64,000 nt of DNA from Citricoccus alkalitolerans (GTDB taxonomy: Bacteria > Actinomycetota > Actinomycetes > Actinomycetales > Micrococcaceae): the NCBI RefSeq assembly GCF_039528175.1, contig NZ_BAAALH010000002.1, positions 1,860,001 through 1,924,000 of the forward strand, read 5' to 3'. This document shows, piece after piece, positions 1-9,095 of the stretch. The position numbers and the translations under genes were made by a program. The number at the start of each line of letters is the position of its first letter. Within the stretch, counting starts at the first letter, position 1. The notes under the pieces are model-generated. The model saw nothing but the letters and a program-made list of their open reading frames with translations. It had not been told where the DNA came from and made no database searches.

Positions 1-2
1 AC

Positions 3-386
3 GTCCGCGACCTGGTGGACGGGAGCGGCCAGCCGGTGCCGCTCGTGCACTTCGGGACCGGCACCTCCGAGATCCTCCCGGCCATGCGCGACGCCGGAGC
101 CTCCGTCATGGGCGTCGACTACCGGCTGCCGCTCGGCGAGGCACACCGCCGCCTGGGTGCCACGCCGGGCCCCGACGGGCGCGGCACCGTCCCGCTGCAG
201 GGCAACATCGACCCGGCCCTGTTGTCCGCCCCCTGGGAGGTGCTCGAAGCCCACGTCCGCGAGGTCGTCGAGGCCGGTCGCGTGGCCCCCGGGCATGTGG
301 TCAACCTCGGCCACGGTGTCCCGCCCACCACTGACCCGACGGTCCTGACCCGGATAGTCGACCTGATCCACTCGATCCAGCCGTGA
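3..386 (+). CDS. hemE: Uroporphyrinogen decarboxylase HemE, C-terminal part (5' end outside window)
   Basis: The reading frame is open from the window edge and encodes about the last 127 residues. The segments HFGTGTSEILPAMRDAG, GNIDPALL and VVNLGHGVPPTTDP are the conserved C-terminal half of uroporphyrinogen decarboxylase. The enzyme converts uroporphyrinogen III to coproporphyrinogen III in the cytoplasm, the last step before the coproporphyrin branch used by Actinobacteria. The stop overlaps the GTG start of the next gene, so the two are translationally coupled and belong to one hem operon. Family and context agree; only the missing N-terminus limits the entry. Confidence 0.95.
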   Translation, partial: VRDLVDGSGQPVPLVHFGTGTSEILPAMRDAGASVMGVDYRLPLGEAHRRLGATPGPDGRGTVPLQGNIDPALLSAPWEVLEAHVREVVEAGRVAPGHVVNLGHGVPPTTDPTVLTRIVDLIHSIQP

Positions 387-1924
387 CCTCCGGGCCGGCA
401 GTCACTCCCACGGCCTTCGTGGTCGGTGGGGGAGTGTCCGGGCTGCTCTCAGCCTGGGAACTGGTGCGCGCGGGGTACGAGGTCACCCTGGTGGAGGCCG
501 GCGATTCCCTCGGCGGTTGCGTGGCCCCGCAGACGGTGGTGCTGCCCGAGGGCCGCGAGCTCACCCTCGACGCCGGTGCGGAGTCCTTCGCCGTCCGCAC
601 CCCGGCCGTACGCGACCTGGTGGAGGAGCTGGGACTGGGGGCGGCCGTCGTCGCGCCCCACCCGGGCGGTTCGTGGCTGTATCTGCCGCCGTCCGGACCG
701 GGGCAAGATCACCGGGCCGTGCCCGCACCGCGCTTGGGGATCCTGGGGATCCCGGGTGACCTGGATGCCCCCGAGGTCGCCGAGGCGCTCGGCCCCGACG
801 CCCTGGAGCGGGCCCGCCGGGACCTTCATGACTCGCCGGTCGGTTCAGCGGATGCGACGTCTGCCACCCACCCGATGCCCGCGCCGCCGTCACTGGACAC
901 CTGGCGCCAGGCCATCGAGGAGGGGGCCCCGGTCACCGTCGGCGCCGTCGTCCGGGACCGCATGGGGGAGGGAGTGTTGCAGACACTGGTGGCGCCCGTC
1001 GTCGCCGGCGTGCACTCCGCGGACCCGGACACTCTGGACCTGCGTACCGTCGCGCCGGGCCTGCTGGAGGCCCTGGTCACCGAGGGTTCACTGGCCCGCG
1101 CCGTGGCCGCCCGGCGCGCTGCCGCCCCGCCGGGAGCCGTGGTCGCCTCCCTGCGCGGGGGCATGCACACCCTGACCGCTGCGCTCGCCGAGGAGGTGCT
1201 CCGTGCGGGTGGCCGCGTGCTGACCGGGACCCGCGCGGTCACGCTGGCGCGCGCCACGGCCGGACACCGCTGGACCGTGGAGCTGACCTCCCGCGCGGGC
1301 GGCACTGAGGCCGTCACGGTGGATCGTGTGGTCGTGGCCACGGACGGCCCCCGGGCCTGGGACCTGCTCGCCCCCGTCTCCGGCGGGGCACTGTCCGCCG
1401 CGGACCGCCCGCAGGAGGGGGCCGGCGTCGCGCTCGTGACCTTGGTGGTGGACGCGCCCGGACTGGACGCGAACCCCCGGGGGACCGGTCTGCTGGTCTC
1501 ACCGGCCGTCCCCTCGGAGGTGGTGGGTGCCAAGGCCCTGACTCACGTCAGCGCCAAGTGGGACTGGGCTCGGCAGGAGCTCGGCGGCCACCGCCACGTG
1601 TTGCGCCTGTCCTACGGCCGAGTGACCGACGCCCCCGATTCGGCCGCGCCGGGGTACCGCACGCCGGAGGAGGACCTGCGGGCCAGGGCCCTGGCGGATG
1701 CCACCGCCCTCACCGGGGTGGACGTGGCCGCGGGGCTGGTCGACTCCTTCGTGGTGCGGTGGAAGTCCGCCCTGCCCGCGGCCACCACGGACCACCGGAC
1801 CCGGGTGGAGTCGGTGCGCACGTGGCTGGAGGACCAGCCCGGGCTGGACGCGGTCGGGGCGTGGCTGGCCGGGACCGGGCTGGCCGCCATTGTGGCCGAT
1901 GCCCGCCGGCGGATCGTGCCGTGA
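383..1924 (+). CDS. cgoX: Coproporphyrinogen III oxidase CgoX (HemY/HemG type, FAD-dependent)
   Basis: A 513-residue flavoprotein. The N-terminus carries a Rossmann FAD signature (VGGGVSGLLSAWELVRAG) followed by an acidic strand end (VTLVEAGDSLGG). The C-terminus ends with the usual second FAD-contact stretch (WLAGTGLAAIVADARR). The length fits the family. In the coproporphyrin-dependent pathway of Actinobacteria this enzyme oxidises coproporphyrinogen III to coproporphyrin III using oxygen. The older name, protoporphyrinogen oxidase, reflects homology rather than substrate. The GTG start overlaps the hemE stop. The following genes chdC and cpfC complete the same branch, which supports the substrate assignment. 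Confidence 0.93.
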   Translation: MTSGPAVTPTAFVVGGGVSGLLSAWELVRAGYEVTLVEAGDSLGGCVAPQTVVLPEGRELTLDAGAESFAVRTPAVRDLVEELGLGAAVVAPHPGGSWLYLPPSGPGQDHRAVPAPRLGILGIPGDLDAPEVAEALGPDALERARRDLHDSPVGSADATSATHPMPAPPSLDTWRQAIEEGAPVTVGAVVRDRMGEGVLQTLVAPVVAGVHSADPDTLDLRTVAPGLLEALVTEGSLARAVAARRAAAPPGAVVASLRGGMHTLTAALAEEVLRAGGRVLTGTRAVTLARATAGHRWTVELTSRAGGTEAVTVDRVVVATDGPRAWDLLAPVSGGALSAADRPQEGAGVALVTLVVDAPGLDANPRGTGLLVSPAVPSEVVGAKALTHVSAKWDWARQELGGHRHVLRLSYGRVTDAPDSAAPGYRTPEEDLRARALADATALTGVDVAAGLVDSFVVRWKSALPAATTDHRTRVESVRTWLEDQPGLDAVGAWLAGTGLAAIVADARRRIVP

Positions 1925-2015
1925 TGCCTCTGCATGCTCCTTCCACGGGGCCCGCGGGCCGACTGAACCCGCCTGAGGCATCCCGCCGCCGGGAGGGGTA
2001 GGCTGGGACCGCTCG

Positions 2016-2032
2016 TTCTACCGCTTGTAGAA
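2016..2032. promoter_or_regulatory. Short inverted repeat in the cgoX-chdC spacer
   Basis: In the 156-nt gap between cgoX and chdC the sequence TTCTAC-cgctt-GTAGAA forms a perfect 6-bp inverted repeat with a 5-nt spacer. It lies about 55 nt before the chdC start. A TAGGCT element just upstream (1999-2004) resembles an actinobacterial -10 box. It could be an operator for a secondary promoter inside the hem operon. No regulator can be named from sequence. Confidence 0.3.
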
Positions 2033-2086
2033 GCCGGCGGTGGGTACGGAACCCAGACCTTAGGTGACACCACAGGAGTTGTGACG

Positions 2087-2839
2087 ATGACCGAGAACCA
2101 GCCTCATGGCGACGCAGACGCCGGCACCCAGGGAGTAGACAGCCCGGGTGATGCCGCGAAGGTCGAATGGTTCACCACCTATACCGTCTTCGCGCGGAAC
2201 GCGGCCGGCAACGGTGCCGGAGGCCATACCGAGACCGAGCGGAAGCGGGCTGTGGAGCAGTTCGACGCGGTCGTCGCCGGGCTTGCCGAGAAGGGCGTTA
2301 CCGTCCGCGGCACCTATGACGTCTCCGGCATGCGCGCCGACGCCGACCTGATGGTCTGGATGTACGGCCACGTGGCCGAGGACCTGCAGGCCGCCATCCG
2401 CACCCTGCGCCGCACCGAGCTGCTGGCCGGCACCACCATCGTGCTGTCCGCCATGGGCTCGGACCGGATGGCCGAGTTCGCTAAGGACCACATTCCGGCC
2501 TTCGCCATGGGACGCAAGCCGCTGAAGTGGCTGTGCTTCTACCCCTTCGTCCGCTCCTACGACTGGTACCTGCTGGAGCCGGCCGAGCGTGGCCGGATGC
2601 TCAAGGACCACGGCATGCTGGGCCGCGAGTTCCCGATGGTCTGGGCCAACACCACCAGCGCCTTCGCCCTCAACGACTGGGAGTGGCTGCTGGGCCTCGA
2701 GGCCCCGGAGCTGAACAATCTCGTGGACATGATGCGCCACCTGCGCAACAACGAGACCCGCCTGCATGTGCGCGAAGAGGTGCCTTTCTACACGGGTCGC
2801 CACATCACCACCAGCGAGATCGCGGAGGTCCTGGCCTGA
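2087..2839 (+). CDS. chdC: Coproheme decarboxylase ChdC (HemQ, chlorite-dismutase-like)
   Basis: A 250-residue protein of the chlorite dismutase-like fold. Typical segments are WFTTYTVFARN near the start, the central FYPFVRSYDWYLL, and LKDHGMLGREF, whose His is in the position of the proximal haem ligand. It performs the last step of the coproporphyrin branch, decarboxylating two propionates of coproheme to give haem b. A GTG six bases upstream (2081) is in frame, but AGGAG at 2074-2078 is only 2 nt from it and 8 nt from ATG 2087, so ATG is chosen. The stop overlaps the cpfC start (TGATG). Confidence 0.94.
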   Translation: MTENQPHGDADAGTQGVDSPGDAAKVEWFTTYTVFARNAAGNGAGGHTETERKRAVEQFDAVVAGLAEKGVTVRGTYDVSGMRADADLMVWMYGHVAEDLQAAIRTLRRTELLAGTTIVLSAMGSDRMAEFAKDHIPAFAMGRKPLKWLCFYPFVRSYDWYLLEPAERGRMLKDHGMLGREFPMVWANTTSAFALNDWEWLLGLEAPELNNLVDMMRHLRNNETRLHVREEVPFYTGRHITTSEIAEVLA

Positions 2840-4170
2840 TGACGGACACCGCCAAGCACGCGGCAGGGAACCAGCCCTTCGACCCCCTGGCCGGCGTGGA
2901 TGAGCATGGCACCATGGCCGCGAAGGAGTACGACTCCATCCTGCTGGCCTCCTTTGGCGGGCCCGAGGGGCAGGATGATGTGATCCCGTTCCTGCGCAAC
3001 GTCACCGTCGGCCGCGGCATCCCCGACGAACGTCTTGAGGAGGTGGCCACCCACTACCGGGCCAACGGCGGCATCAGCCCGATCAACGAGCAGAACCGGG
3101 CCCTGCTGAACGCCCTGCAGACGGAGCTGGCCGCCCGCGGGATCGATCTGCCGGTCTACTGGGGCAACCGCAACTGGGCGCCCTACATCCCCCAGACCCT
3201 CGAGCAGATCTACGCCGACGGGCACCGGAAGATGCTGACCGTGGCCACCTCGGCCTACTCCTGCTATTCCTCCTGCCGCCAGTACCGCGAGGACTTGGGG
3301 CTGGCCCTGCGGTCCACCGGCCTGGAGGGCAAGCTCGAGGCGGACAAGATCCGCCAGTACTTCAACCATCCCGGCTTCGTGGCCCCCTTCGCCGAGGGGC
3401 TGAGTGCCGGGCTGGCCGAGATCCGCGCCGAGCTGGCGGCCGCCGGCCGAGCAGACGGCCGGCTGCACATCTTCTTCGCCACGCACTCCATCCCGACTTC
3501 GGATGCCGAGGCCGCCGGGCCCCGCCCCGTGGCTGCGGAACTGCAGGAGAAGACCGGGCTGGCGCCGGGCGAGGGCAACGGTGCCGACGTCTACTCGGCC
3601 CAGCACCTGGACGTGGCCGAGGAGATCCTGCGGCGCGTCCCGGAGGCCGCCGACATCGAGTGGTCACTGGTCTACCAGTCCCGCTCCGGTGCCCCGCACG
3701 TGCCCTGGCTCGAGCCGGACATCAATGACGCGATCGAGGAACTGGCGGCCGCACCCGCCGGCGAGGATGAGAACGAACGCGAAGGCGAACGTGAGGGCGA
3801 ACGCGAGAACCACGGCGAAGGGTCCGACGCCGGCCCGCTCGCCGGGGTGCTCGTGGTGCCGCTGGGCTTCGTGTCCGACCACATGGAAGTGGTGTGGGAC
3901 CTGGACACCGAGGCCAAGGAGACCGCCGAGAACCTCGGCCTGGCCTTCCGCCGCACTCCGACACCCGGGACGCATCCGGCCTTCGTATCGGGCCTCGTCG
4001 ACATCGTCGAGGAGCGCCTGGGCCGGCGAGAGGGCCGGGCCGCCGTGGGCTGCTTCGGCGCTTGGAATGACGTGTGTGCGCCCAACTGCTGCGTCAAGGT
4101 CATGCGGGACGGCACGGTCCGCCCCACGGTGGCGGCCTTCGATTCCGAGGTGGGTGTTCCGACCCGATGA
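2839..4170 (+). CDS. cpfC: Coproporphyrin ferrochelatase CpfC (HemH)
   Basis: A 443-residue ferrochelatase that inserts Fe2+ into coproporphyrin III. LLASFGGPEGQDDVIPFLRN is the N-terminal signature and FATHSIP carries the catalytic-region His. Near the C-terminus the cluster CFGAWNDVCAPNCCVK gives four cysteines in the position of the [2Fe-2S] site known in actinobacterial ferrochelatases. The chain is longer than the usual 310-370 residues, partly through an acidic Glu/Arg/Gly insertion at about 312-335 encoded by a short tandem repeat. It starts at the TGATG overlap with chdC and its stop overlaps hemC (ATGA). Confidence 0.94.
   Translation: MTDTAKHAAGNQPFDPLAGVDEHGTMAAKEYDSILLASFGGPEGQDDVIPFLRNVTVGRGIPDERLEEVATHYRANGGISPINEQNRALLNALQTELAARGIDLPVYWGNRNWAPYIPQTLEQIYADGHRKMLTVATSAYSCYSSCRQYREDLGLALRSTGLEGKLEADKIRQYFNHPGFVAPFAEGLSAGLAEIRAELAAAGRADGRLHIFFATHSIPTSDAEAAGPRPVAAELQEKTGLAPGEGNGADVYSAQHLDVAEEILRRVPEAADIEWSLVYQSRSGAPHVPWLEPDINDAIEELAAAPAGEDENEREGEREGERENHGEGSDAGPLAGVLVVPLGFVSDHMEVVWDLDTEAKETAENLGLAFRRTPTPGTHPAFVSGLVDIVEERLGRREGRAAVGCFGAWNDVCAPNCCVKVMRDGTVRPTVAAFDSEVGVPTR
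3775..3807 (+). repeat. Short in-frame tandem repeat within cpfC (12-nt unit)
   Basis: Nearly three copies of a 12-nt unit of the form GAACGCGAAGGC encode the charged stretch EREGEREGERE inside the ferrochelatase. The unit length keeps the frame, so copy-number change would alter only a surface loop. It sits between the catalytic region and the C-terminal cysteine cluster. Confidence 0.6.
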
Positions 4171-5207
4171 CCGGTACCTTCACGATCGGCACCCGCGGGT
4201 CCCGACTGGCCCGCACCCAGACGACCACGGTGGCGGAGGCTCTGGCCGGACTGTCCGGGCTCGACGCCGAACTGGAGATCATCCGGACCGAGGGGGATGT
4301 GACCACGGGCTCCCTGGCCTCGCTCGGGGGCACCGGGATCTTCGCCTCGGCCCTGCGGGCCGCGGTGCTGGATGCCAGGGTCGACCTCGCGGTGCACTCC
4401 CTCAAGGACCTGCCGTCCGTCCAGCCGAAGGGCCTGGTCATCGCGTCCATCCCGAAGCGGGTGGACGTCCGTGACGCCCTGTGTGCCCGGGACGGTCTGC
4501 GGCTGTCCGAGCTGCCGCAGGGCGCGAAGGTCGGCACAGGCTCGCCCCGGCGGGTCGCCCAGCTCAAGGCCGTGCGCCCGGACCTGGACGTCGTGGACAT
4601 CCGCGGCAATGTGCAGACCCGACTCGCACGGGTTCCGGGGCTGGAGCAGCACGATGATCACGCCCCCGCTGCCGCCGGTTCACCGCGCGGCGACCTGGAC
4701 GCCGTGATCCTGGCCTGCGCCGGACTCGACCGGATCGGCTTCGACTGGGCCATCACCGAACGCCTCGCGCCGACCGTCATGATGCCGGCCCCGGGGCAGG
4801 GCGCCCTGGCCGTGGAGTGCCGCCCGGAGACGGCGGTGACCGGCACCGGGTCCACCCATCCGGTGGCGCAGGCCCTGGCCGGGTACGACGACGCCGTCAC
4901 CCGATTGCAGGTCACCGCCGAGCGGGCCCTGCTGGAGCGGCTCGAGGCCGGCTGTGCGGCACCGATCGGCGCCCTGGCCCGGGTGGAGAAGGACCCGGCC
5001 CGGCTGGTGATGGACGCCGTGGTGGCCGCGACCGACGGCAGCCGCCTGCTGCGTGAGCACGCCTCCGTGGACCTGCCTGCCGTCCGAGTCCGCCGGGAGG
5101 ACGGCTCCGCCGACTCCGAGACGCTCGGCCTGGCGCGCCAGCTCGGCATCGACGTGGCGGAGGCCATGCTGGCCGGCGGCGCAGACCTGCTGCCCGCCCC
5201 GCAGTGA
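4167..5207 (+). CDS. hemC: Hydroxymethylbilane synthase HemC (porphobilinogen deaminase)
   Basis: A 346-residue porphobilinogen deaminase that polymerises four porphobilinogens into hydroxymethylbilane. IGTRGSRLARTQ opens the protein, AVHSLKDLP is the conserved active-site loop, and LEAGCAAPIGA holds the Cys that carries the dipyrromethane cofactor. The ATG start overlaps the cpfC stop by 4 nt, consistent with operon coupling. Length and motifs are those of the normal family. A small low-complexity insertion rich in His, Asp and Ala (LEQHDDHAPAAAGS) lies at about residue 161-174. Confidence 0.96.
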   Translation: MTGTFTIGTRGSRLARTQTTTVAEALAGLSGLDAELEIIRTEGDVTTGSLASLGGTGIFASALRAAVLDARVDLAVHSLKDLPSVQPKGLVIASIPKRVDVRDALCARDGLRLSELPQGAKVGTGSPRRVAQLKAVRPDLDVVDIRGNVQTRLARVPGLEQHDDHAPAAAGSPRGDLDAVILACAGLDRIGFDWAITERLAPTVMMPAPGQGALAVECRPETAVTGTGSTHPVAQALAGYDDAVTRLQVTAERALLERLEAGCAAPIGALARVEKDPARLVMDAVVAATDGSRLLREHASVDLPAVRVRREDGSADSETLGLARQLGIDVAEAMLAGGADLLPAPQ

Positions 5208-5214
5208 CCTCCTG

Positions 5215-6039
5215 ATGTCCGTGGCTGCCGGCCGTCCCGTGATCCTGACCCGCCAACCGGCCCAGGCCGGGGCGGTCGAAGCCGGTCTGGCCGAGGCCGG
5301 CTATCGGATCGCCTTCCTGCCTCTGACCGACTTCGCCTTGCCGGAGGACCTGGCGGGGCTCCGTGGCATCGTGCGGCAGGTGGCACCGGCGGGACAGGGG
5401 GTGGACCCGACCCCCGCGTGGCTGGTCCTCACCAGCCCGAACACCGTGCGCGCCCTGCTCCACGCCGGCTGGGACGGCCGGGTGACCGCCGGCCTCCGGG
5501 TGGCCGTCACCGGCCCCGGGACCGCCCGCGTGCTCGCCGCGGCCGGCTGCACCGAGATTCCCTGGATGCCGGAGGGCGACGCCTCCGCCGCCGGGATCCT
5601 CGCGCAGTTCCCGCCACCGGGTGACACGCCCAACCGAGTCGTGCTGTTGCCGCAGTCCGCCCTCGCCACGGACGAGGTGGCCGAGGGCCTGACCGAACGC
5701 TGCTGGGAGGTCCACCACGTGCAGGCCTACCGCACCGTTCCCTACCCGGCGACCCCGGGGCGGCGCCTGCTGGACGGGCTGCCGCAGGAGGTGGAGAGCG
5801 CGGAGACCGTGTCCGTGGACGAGCTGTCCGGAGCCGACGTGGTGCTGACGAGCCCGAGCGCGGTGCGTGAGCTCGTCCGTCGCCGCGGCACCGCCGTTCC
5901 GGCCGGAACCCGCTTCATCGCCCTCGGCCATCCCACGGCCCGGGCTGCCGCCGCGGCGTCCCTAGACCTGGCCGCCACCACACCGAGCCCGGACGCATTC
6001 GGGGTCCTGGCCGCTTTGGGCCTCGCTCATCGCGACTAG
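5215..6039 (+). CDS. hemD: Uroporphyrinogen-III synthase HemD
   Basis: A 274-residue protein with the bilobed HemD pattern: VILTRQPAQAGAVEAGL at the start, LVLTSPNTVRALL in the first lobe, and DVVLTSPSAVRELV plus FIALGHPTARAAAAA in the second. It cyclises hydroxymethylbilane to uroporphyrinogen III, the substrate of HemE. The start (ATG 5215) lies 7 nt after the hemC stop; no strong ribosome site is visible, suggesting coupling. In related genera hemB and hemL usually follow directly; here they are about 15.8 kb away. Confidence 0.9.
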   Translation: MSVAAGRPVILTRQPAQAGAVEAGLAEAGYRIAFLPLTDFALPEDLAGLRGIVRQVAPAGQGVDPTPAWLVLTSPNTVRALLHAGWDGRVTAGLRVAVTGPGTARVLAAAGCTEIPWMPEGDASAAGILAQFPPPGDTPNRVVLLPQSALATDEVAEGLTERCWEVHHVQAYRTVPYPATPGRRLLDGLPQEVESAETVSVDELSGADVVLTSPSAVRELVRRRGTAVPAGTRFIALGHPTARAAAAASLDLAATTPSPDAFGVLAALGLAHRD

Positions 6040-6093
6040 CGAACGGGCTCTTCCAGACCTGCTGCCGTCCGCTCCGCCGGCCGGGGTCTGTGC

Positions 6094-7632
6094 TTATTGG
6101 AACGCCTTCTTCGGGACGAACAACAGCAGGACCGCGGCCGCGAAGGCGGTGGCTGAGCAGACGATCCAGACGGTGAGGTAGCCGGAGAACGAACCGGCCG
6201 TGCCGACGTCGGCAGAAACCGCGATCTCCGGAAGGGCCTCCGGACCCGGAATCCCCGCCGCGGCGGTGGTGGCCAGCGCCAGCCCGAAGATGCAGGACGC
6301 CACCGCGCCGCCCACGGTCTTGACCGAGTTGGTCAGTCCCGTGGCCACGCCGGTCTGCTCCCGCGGGGCGGCCGCGGCGGCCGCCGCCGGCAGGGACGCC
6401 ACCAGGGCGCCGGAACCGAGGCCCACCACCACCATGTTCGCCACCACCTGCCCGATCTGGTCATGGAACGGCAGGAACAGGCCGAAACCGACCGCCACGC
6501 ACAGGGTCGCGAACAACAGGGCCAACCGCGGGCTCGTCCACCGCGAGGCCACCGGCAGCAGGCCGGCCCCGGCCACCATGGCGATGAGGTAGGTGCCGAT
6601 GATGAGGGAGGTCTGAAAACCCGTAGTCCCCAGCCCGTAGCCGTAGATCTCGGGGTCGGTCCGGGCGAACGTGGACAGCGGGGCCTGGGCACCGAGGACC
6701 GAGACCCCGAACAGGCCCGCGGTGGCGAAGACCGGCCACAGCGCGGGGTCGGTGAACATGCGGATGTCGATCAGGGGATCGGGATGCTCCCGCTCGACCC
6801 GGACGAACCGCACCAGCGCGAGTGCACCGGCCACGAGCATCAGCACCGAGAGCCAGAACCCGGGCCGGTCCGGTGCGAGGCCGGCACCCCGCAGCACGAA
6901 CAGCGACCCCATGATCAGCACCAGGGCCACCGTGATCCAGAACAACCCGGCCGTATCGAAATCCCGGCGGCGGAAGTTCGCCAGCGAGGCCCCCGGCGTC
7001 TCCTCGACCCCGGGGATGATGGCCACCAGGCACAGTCCGACCACGACGGCCGGGACCGCCAGCACGGCCTGGACGTCCATGGTGTCCACCAGGGCGCCGG
7101 CGGTCAGGGCCCCCGCGATGGCCCCGACCTCCAGGGCACCGACCAGCACGGCGGCGGCCCGCCGCGTCAACGCCGCCGGCCCCGGTCCTTCCGCTGCCGC
7201 AGCGGCGTCCTCTCGTGCCGCGGTCCGCACGTAGATCAGGGCGATCTCCAACGGCAACCACACCACATAGAACCCCTGGAAGGCCCACGCGACCAGGAAC
7301 ACCCAGAACACGGGTGCCACCACGAGAGCGATCGATGCGGCCAGGGTCACGGCGGTGGACCAGATCAGCACCTTCCGGTGGCCCACCTGGTCTCCGAGCT
7401 TGGAGAGCATCGGCACCACGAGGGCGGAGAGCATCAGCTGGGAGCCCTCCAGCCAGTTCACATCCGCGTCGTTCACCCCGAGGTGCCGGGCGATGTCCGT
7501 CAGCAGGGGCGCGTAGTAGCCCTGCAGCACCCCGGAGGTGAACTCGACGAAGGCGAGGAACCCCACGATGGAGGCCAGCCCGCCGAAGAGCAGCGCGCCA
7601 CCCTGCCGGCGCCGCCGGAGGGCCGCCTTCAC
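6094..7632 (-). CDS. MFS transporter
   Basis: A 512-residue integral membrane protein with many hydrophobic segments spread over its whole length, as in 12- to 14-helix major facilitator transporters. KLGDQVGHRKVLIWS in the loop after the second helix matches MFS motif A. The start overlaps the stop of the upstream M20 peptidase by 4 nt, so the two genes are co-transcribed. A peptidase-transporter pairing could mean uptake or export of a peptide-like compound, but the substrate cannot be read from sequence. Drug-efflux type is a reasonable alternative. Confidence 0.85.
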   Translation of the reverse strand: MKAALRRRRQGGALLFGGLASIVGFLAFVEFTSGVLQGYYAPLLTDIARHLGVNDADVNWLEGSQLMLSALVVPMLSKLGDQVGHRKVLIWSTAVTLAASIALVVAPVFWVFLVAWAFQGFYVVWLPLEIALIYVRTAAREDAAAAAEGPGPAALTRRAAAVLVGALEVGAIAGALTAGALVDTMDVQAVLAVPAVVVGLCLVAIIPGVEETPGASLANFRRRDFDTAGLFWITVALVLIMGSLFVLRGAGLAPDRPGFWLSVLMLVAGALALVRFVRVEREHPDPLIDIRMFTDPALWPVFATAGLFGVSVLGAQAPLSTFARTDPEIYGYGLGTTGFQTSLIIGTYLIAMVAGAGLLPVASRWTSPRLALLFATLCVAVGFGLFLPFHDQIGQVVANMVVVGLGSGALVASLPAAAAAAAPREQTGVATGLTNSVKTVGGAVASCIFGLALATTAAAGIPGPEALPEIAVSADVGTAGSFSGYLTVWIVCSATAFAAAVLLLFVPKKAFQ

Positions 7633-9077
7633 CCTTGGTCACCCGGTGCCGTCACGGCGGAGTCGGGGAAGCGGCCGCCTCGGCCGGTGATGAGATCGCG
7701 GTGGAAGCGCTCACCCCGCTCCAGCGAGGCCACGGACACCCACTCGTTCTCCCCATGGATGGAGGCCCTTTGAGCGTCATCCATCCACAGTGGGGCGAAC
7801 CGGTAGACGTGGCGGCACCAGGCGTGGAAATGCCGGGAGTCGGTGGCGGCCATCAACAGGTAGGGCACGGTCGTCGCATCCGGCCACGAGGTCCCGACGG
7901 CGGCCTCCAAGGCCGCGAACCGGTCACCCTCCGCAGGGGATTCGCCGGAGGGGTCCTGGCCGTGGAGGAGCTCGACCTGCACTCCGGGGTCGGCGATGCG
8001 GTGGACAATGCCGTCCCGGACCCCGGCCACGGTCTCCCCGGGCACGATCCGGCAGTCCAGGACGGCACTGGCCGTGGAGGGCAGCACGTTGTTCGCTGTC
8101 CCGGCCTCCAACCTCGTCTGGGCCACGGTGGTGCGCACCATGGCGGCTGCCTCGCCGCCCATCGCGCCCAGGGCCCGGGCCGCCACGGTCCCGGAACGGA
8201 GAGCCCACGGCAGGGCGCGGCCCGCTGCCCCGGAGGCGAGAGGGGCGAGGGCACCGAGCATGGCCGACGTCGTGCCGTTCAGCCGCGCCGGGAAAGGCTG
8301 CCGCTCCAGCCGGCGCAGGGCCCGGGCCAGGCGTGGGATGGGAGATCCGGAGGGCGGGGAGGAGGCGTGGCCGCCGGCGCCGGAGACGGTGAGCCTCAAC
8401 TGGGCCTGACCCTTCTCGGCGACGCCCACCATGGCGCACGTGCCCTGGACGAAGGACAGCGGGGCGGGGACCACCGCACCGCCCTCGTCGAGGACGAGCC
8501 ACGGTTCGGCGTCCCGGCCCAGTTCCTTTCGCAAGCGCTCGCGAAGCAGGCCCGAGATGGCCGCCGCATTGCGTCCCCCGACCTCCTCGTCGCCGCCGAA
8601 GACCAGCCAGACATCGTGATCCGGAGTGAATCCTGAGGCCAGGAGGTTCTCCACCGCCTCCAGGACGGCCACGAGCGGGCCCTTGTCATCGAGGGCGCCG
8701 CGGCCTGTCACCGCCGGTTCGCCGGACGCGAGGTGCTCCGTCCCGGCGAACGGGTCCGTGTCCCAACCGGCAGCCGTCCACGCGGCCTGGTCTTCGAGCG
8801 CGGGGACGACGTCCCAATGGGCCATGAGGACCAGGGGGTCCGTGGCGCGCGCACCTCGCCAGCGGAACAACAGACCGGTGGAATCCACGATCTCGTTCTC
8901 CAGCCGCTGATGGACGAGCGGGTAGAGCCGGGCCAAGAGCTCCGGGAACGCCTCGAAATCCGCGTCGACGGCGGGCTGCTCCGGCTCGCCATGCAGGGCG
9001 GAGACGGTGCGGAGACGGATCAGCTCGGCCAGGCGGCGTTCAGCGCCGGGTCGTGGTGTGACGCAAGTTACAGTCAT
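7629..9077 (-). CDS. M20 family metallopeptidase (dipeptidase/carboxypeptidase type)
   Basis: A 482-residue member of the M20/M25/M40 zinc peptidases. LMAHWDVVPA supplies the first His and catalytic Asp, GRGALDDKGPLVAVLEA the bridging Asp, VFGGDEEVGG the catalytic Glu pair, and TDSRHFHAW the last metal ligand. A dimerisation lid domain lies between the two halves. Length and motif spacing resemble carboxypeptidase-S-like enzymes. It is the first gene of a two-gene unit with the MFS transporter and has a perfect palindrome just upstream (9096-9113). Confidence 0.92.
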   Translation of the reverse strand: MTVTCVTPRPGAERRLAELIRLRTVSALHGEPEQPAVDADFEAFPELLARLYPLVHQRLENEIVDSTGLLFRWRGARATDPLVLMAHWDVVPALEDQAAWTAAGWDTDPFAGTEHLASGEPAVTGRGALDDKGPLVAVLEAVENLLASGFTPDHDVWLVFGGDEEVGGRNAAAISGLLRERLRKELGRDAEPWLVLDEGGAVVPAPLSFVQGTCAMVGVAEKGQAQLRLTVSGAGGHASSPPSGSPIPRLARALRRLERQPFPARLNGTTSAMLGALAPLASGAAGRALPWALRSGTVAARALGAMGGEAAAMVRTTVAQTRLEAGTANNVLPSTASAVLDCRIVPGETVAGVRDGIVHRIADPGVQVELLHGQDPSGESPAEGDRFAALEAAVGTSWPDATTVPYLLMAATDSRHFHAWCRHVYRFAPLWMDDAQRASIHGENEWVSVASLERGERFHRDLITGRGGRFPDSAVTAPGDQG

Positions 9078-9095
9078 GACCCCGAGGGTAGACTA

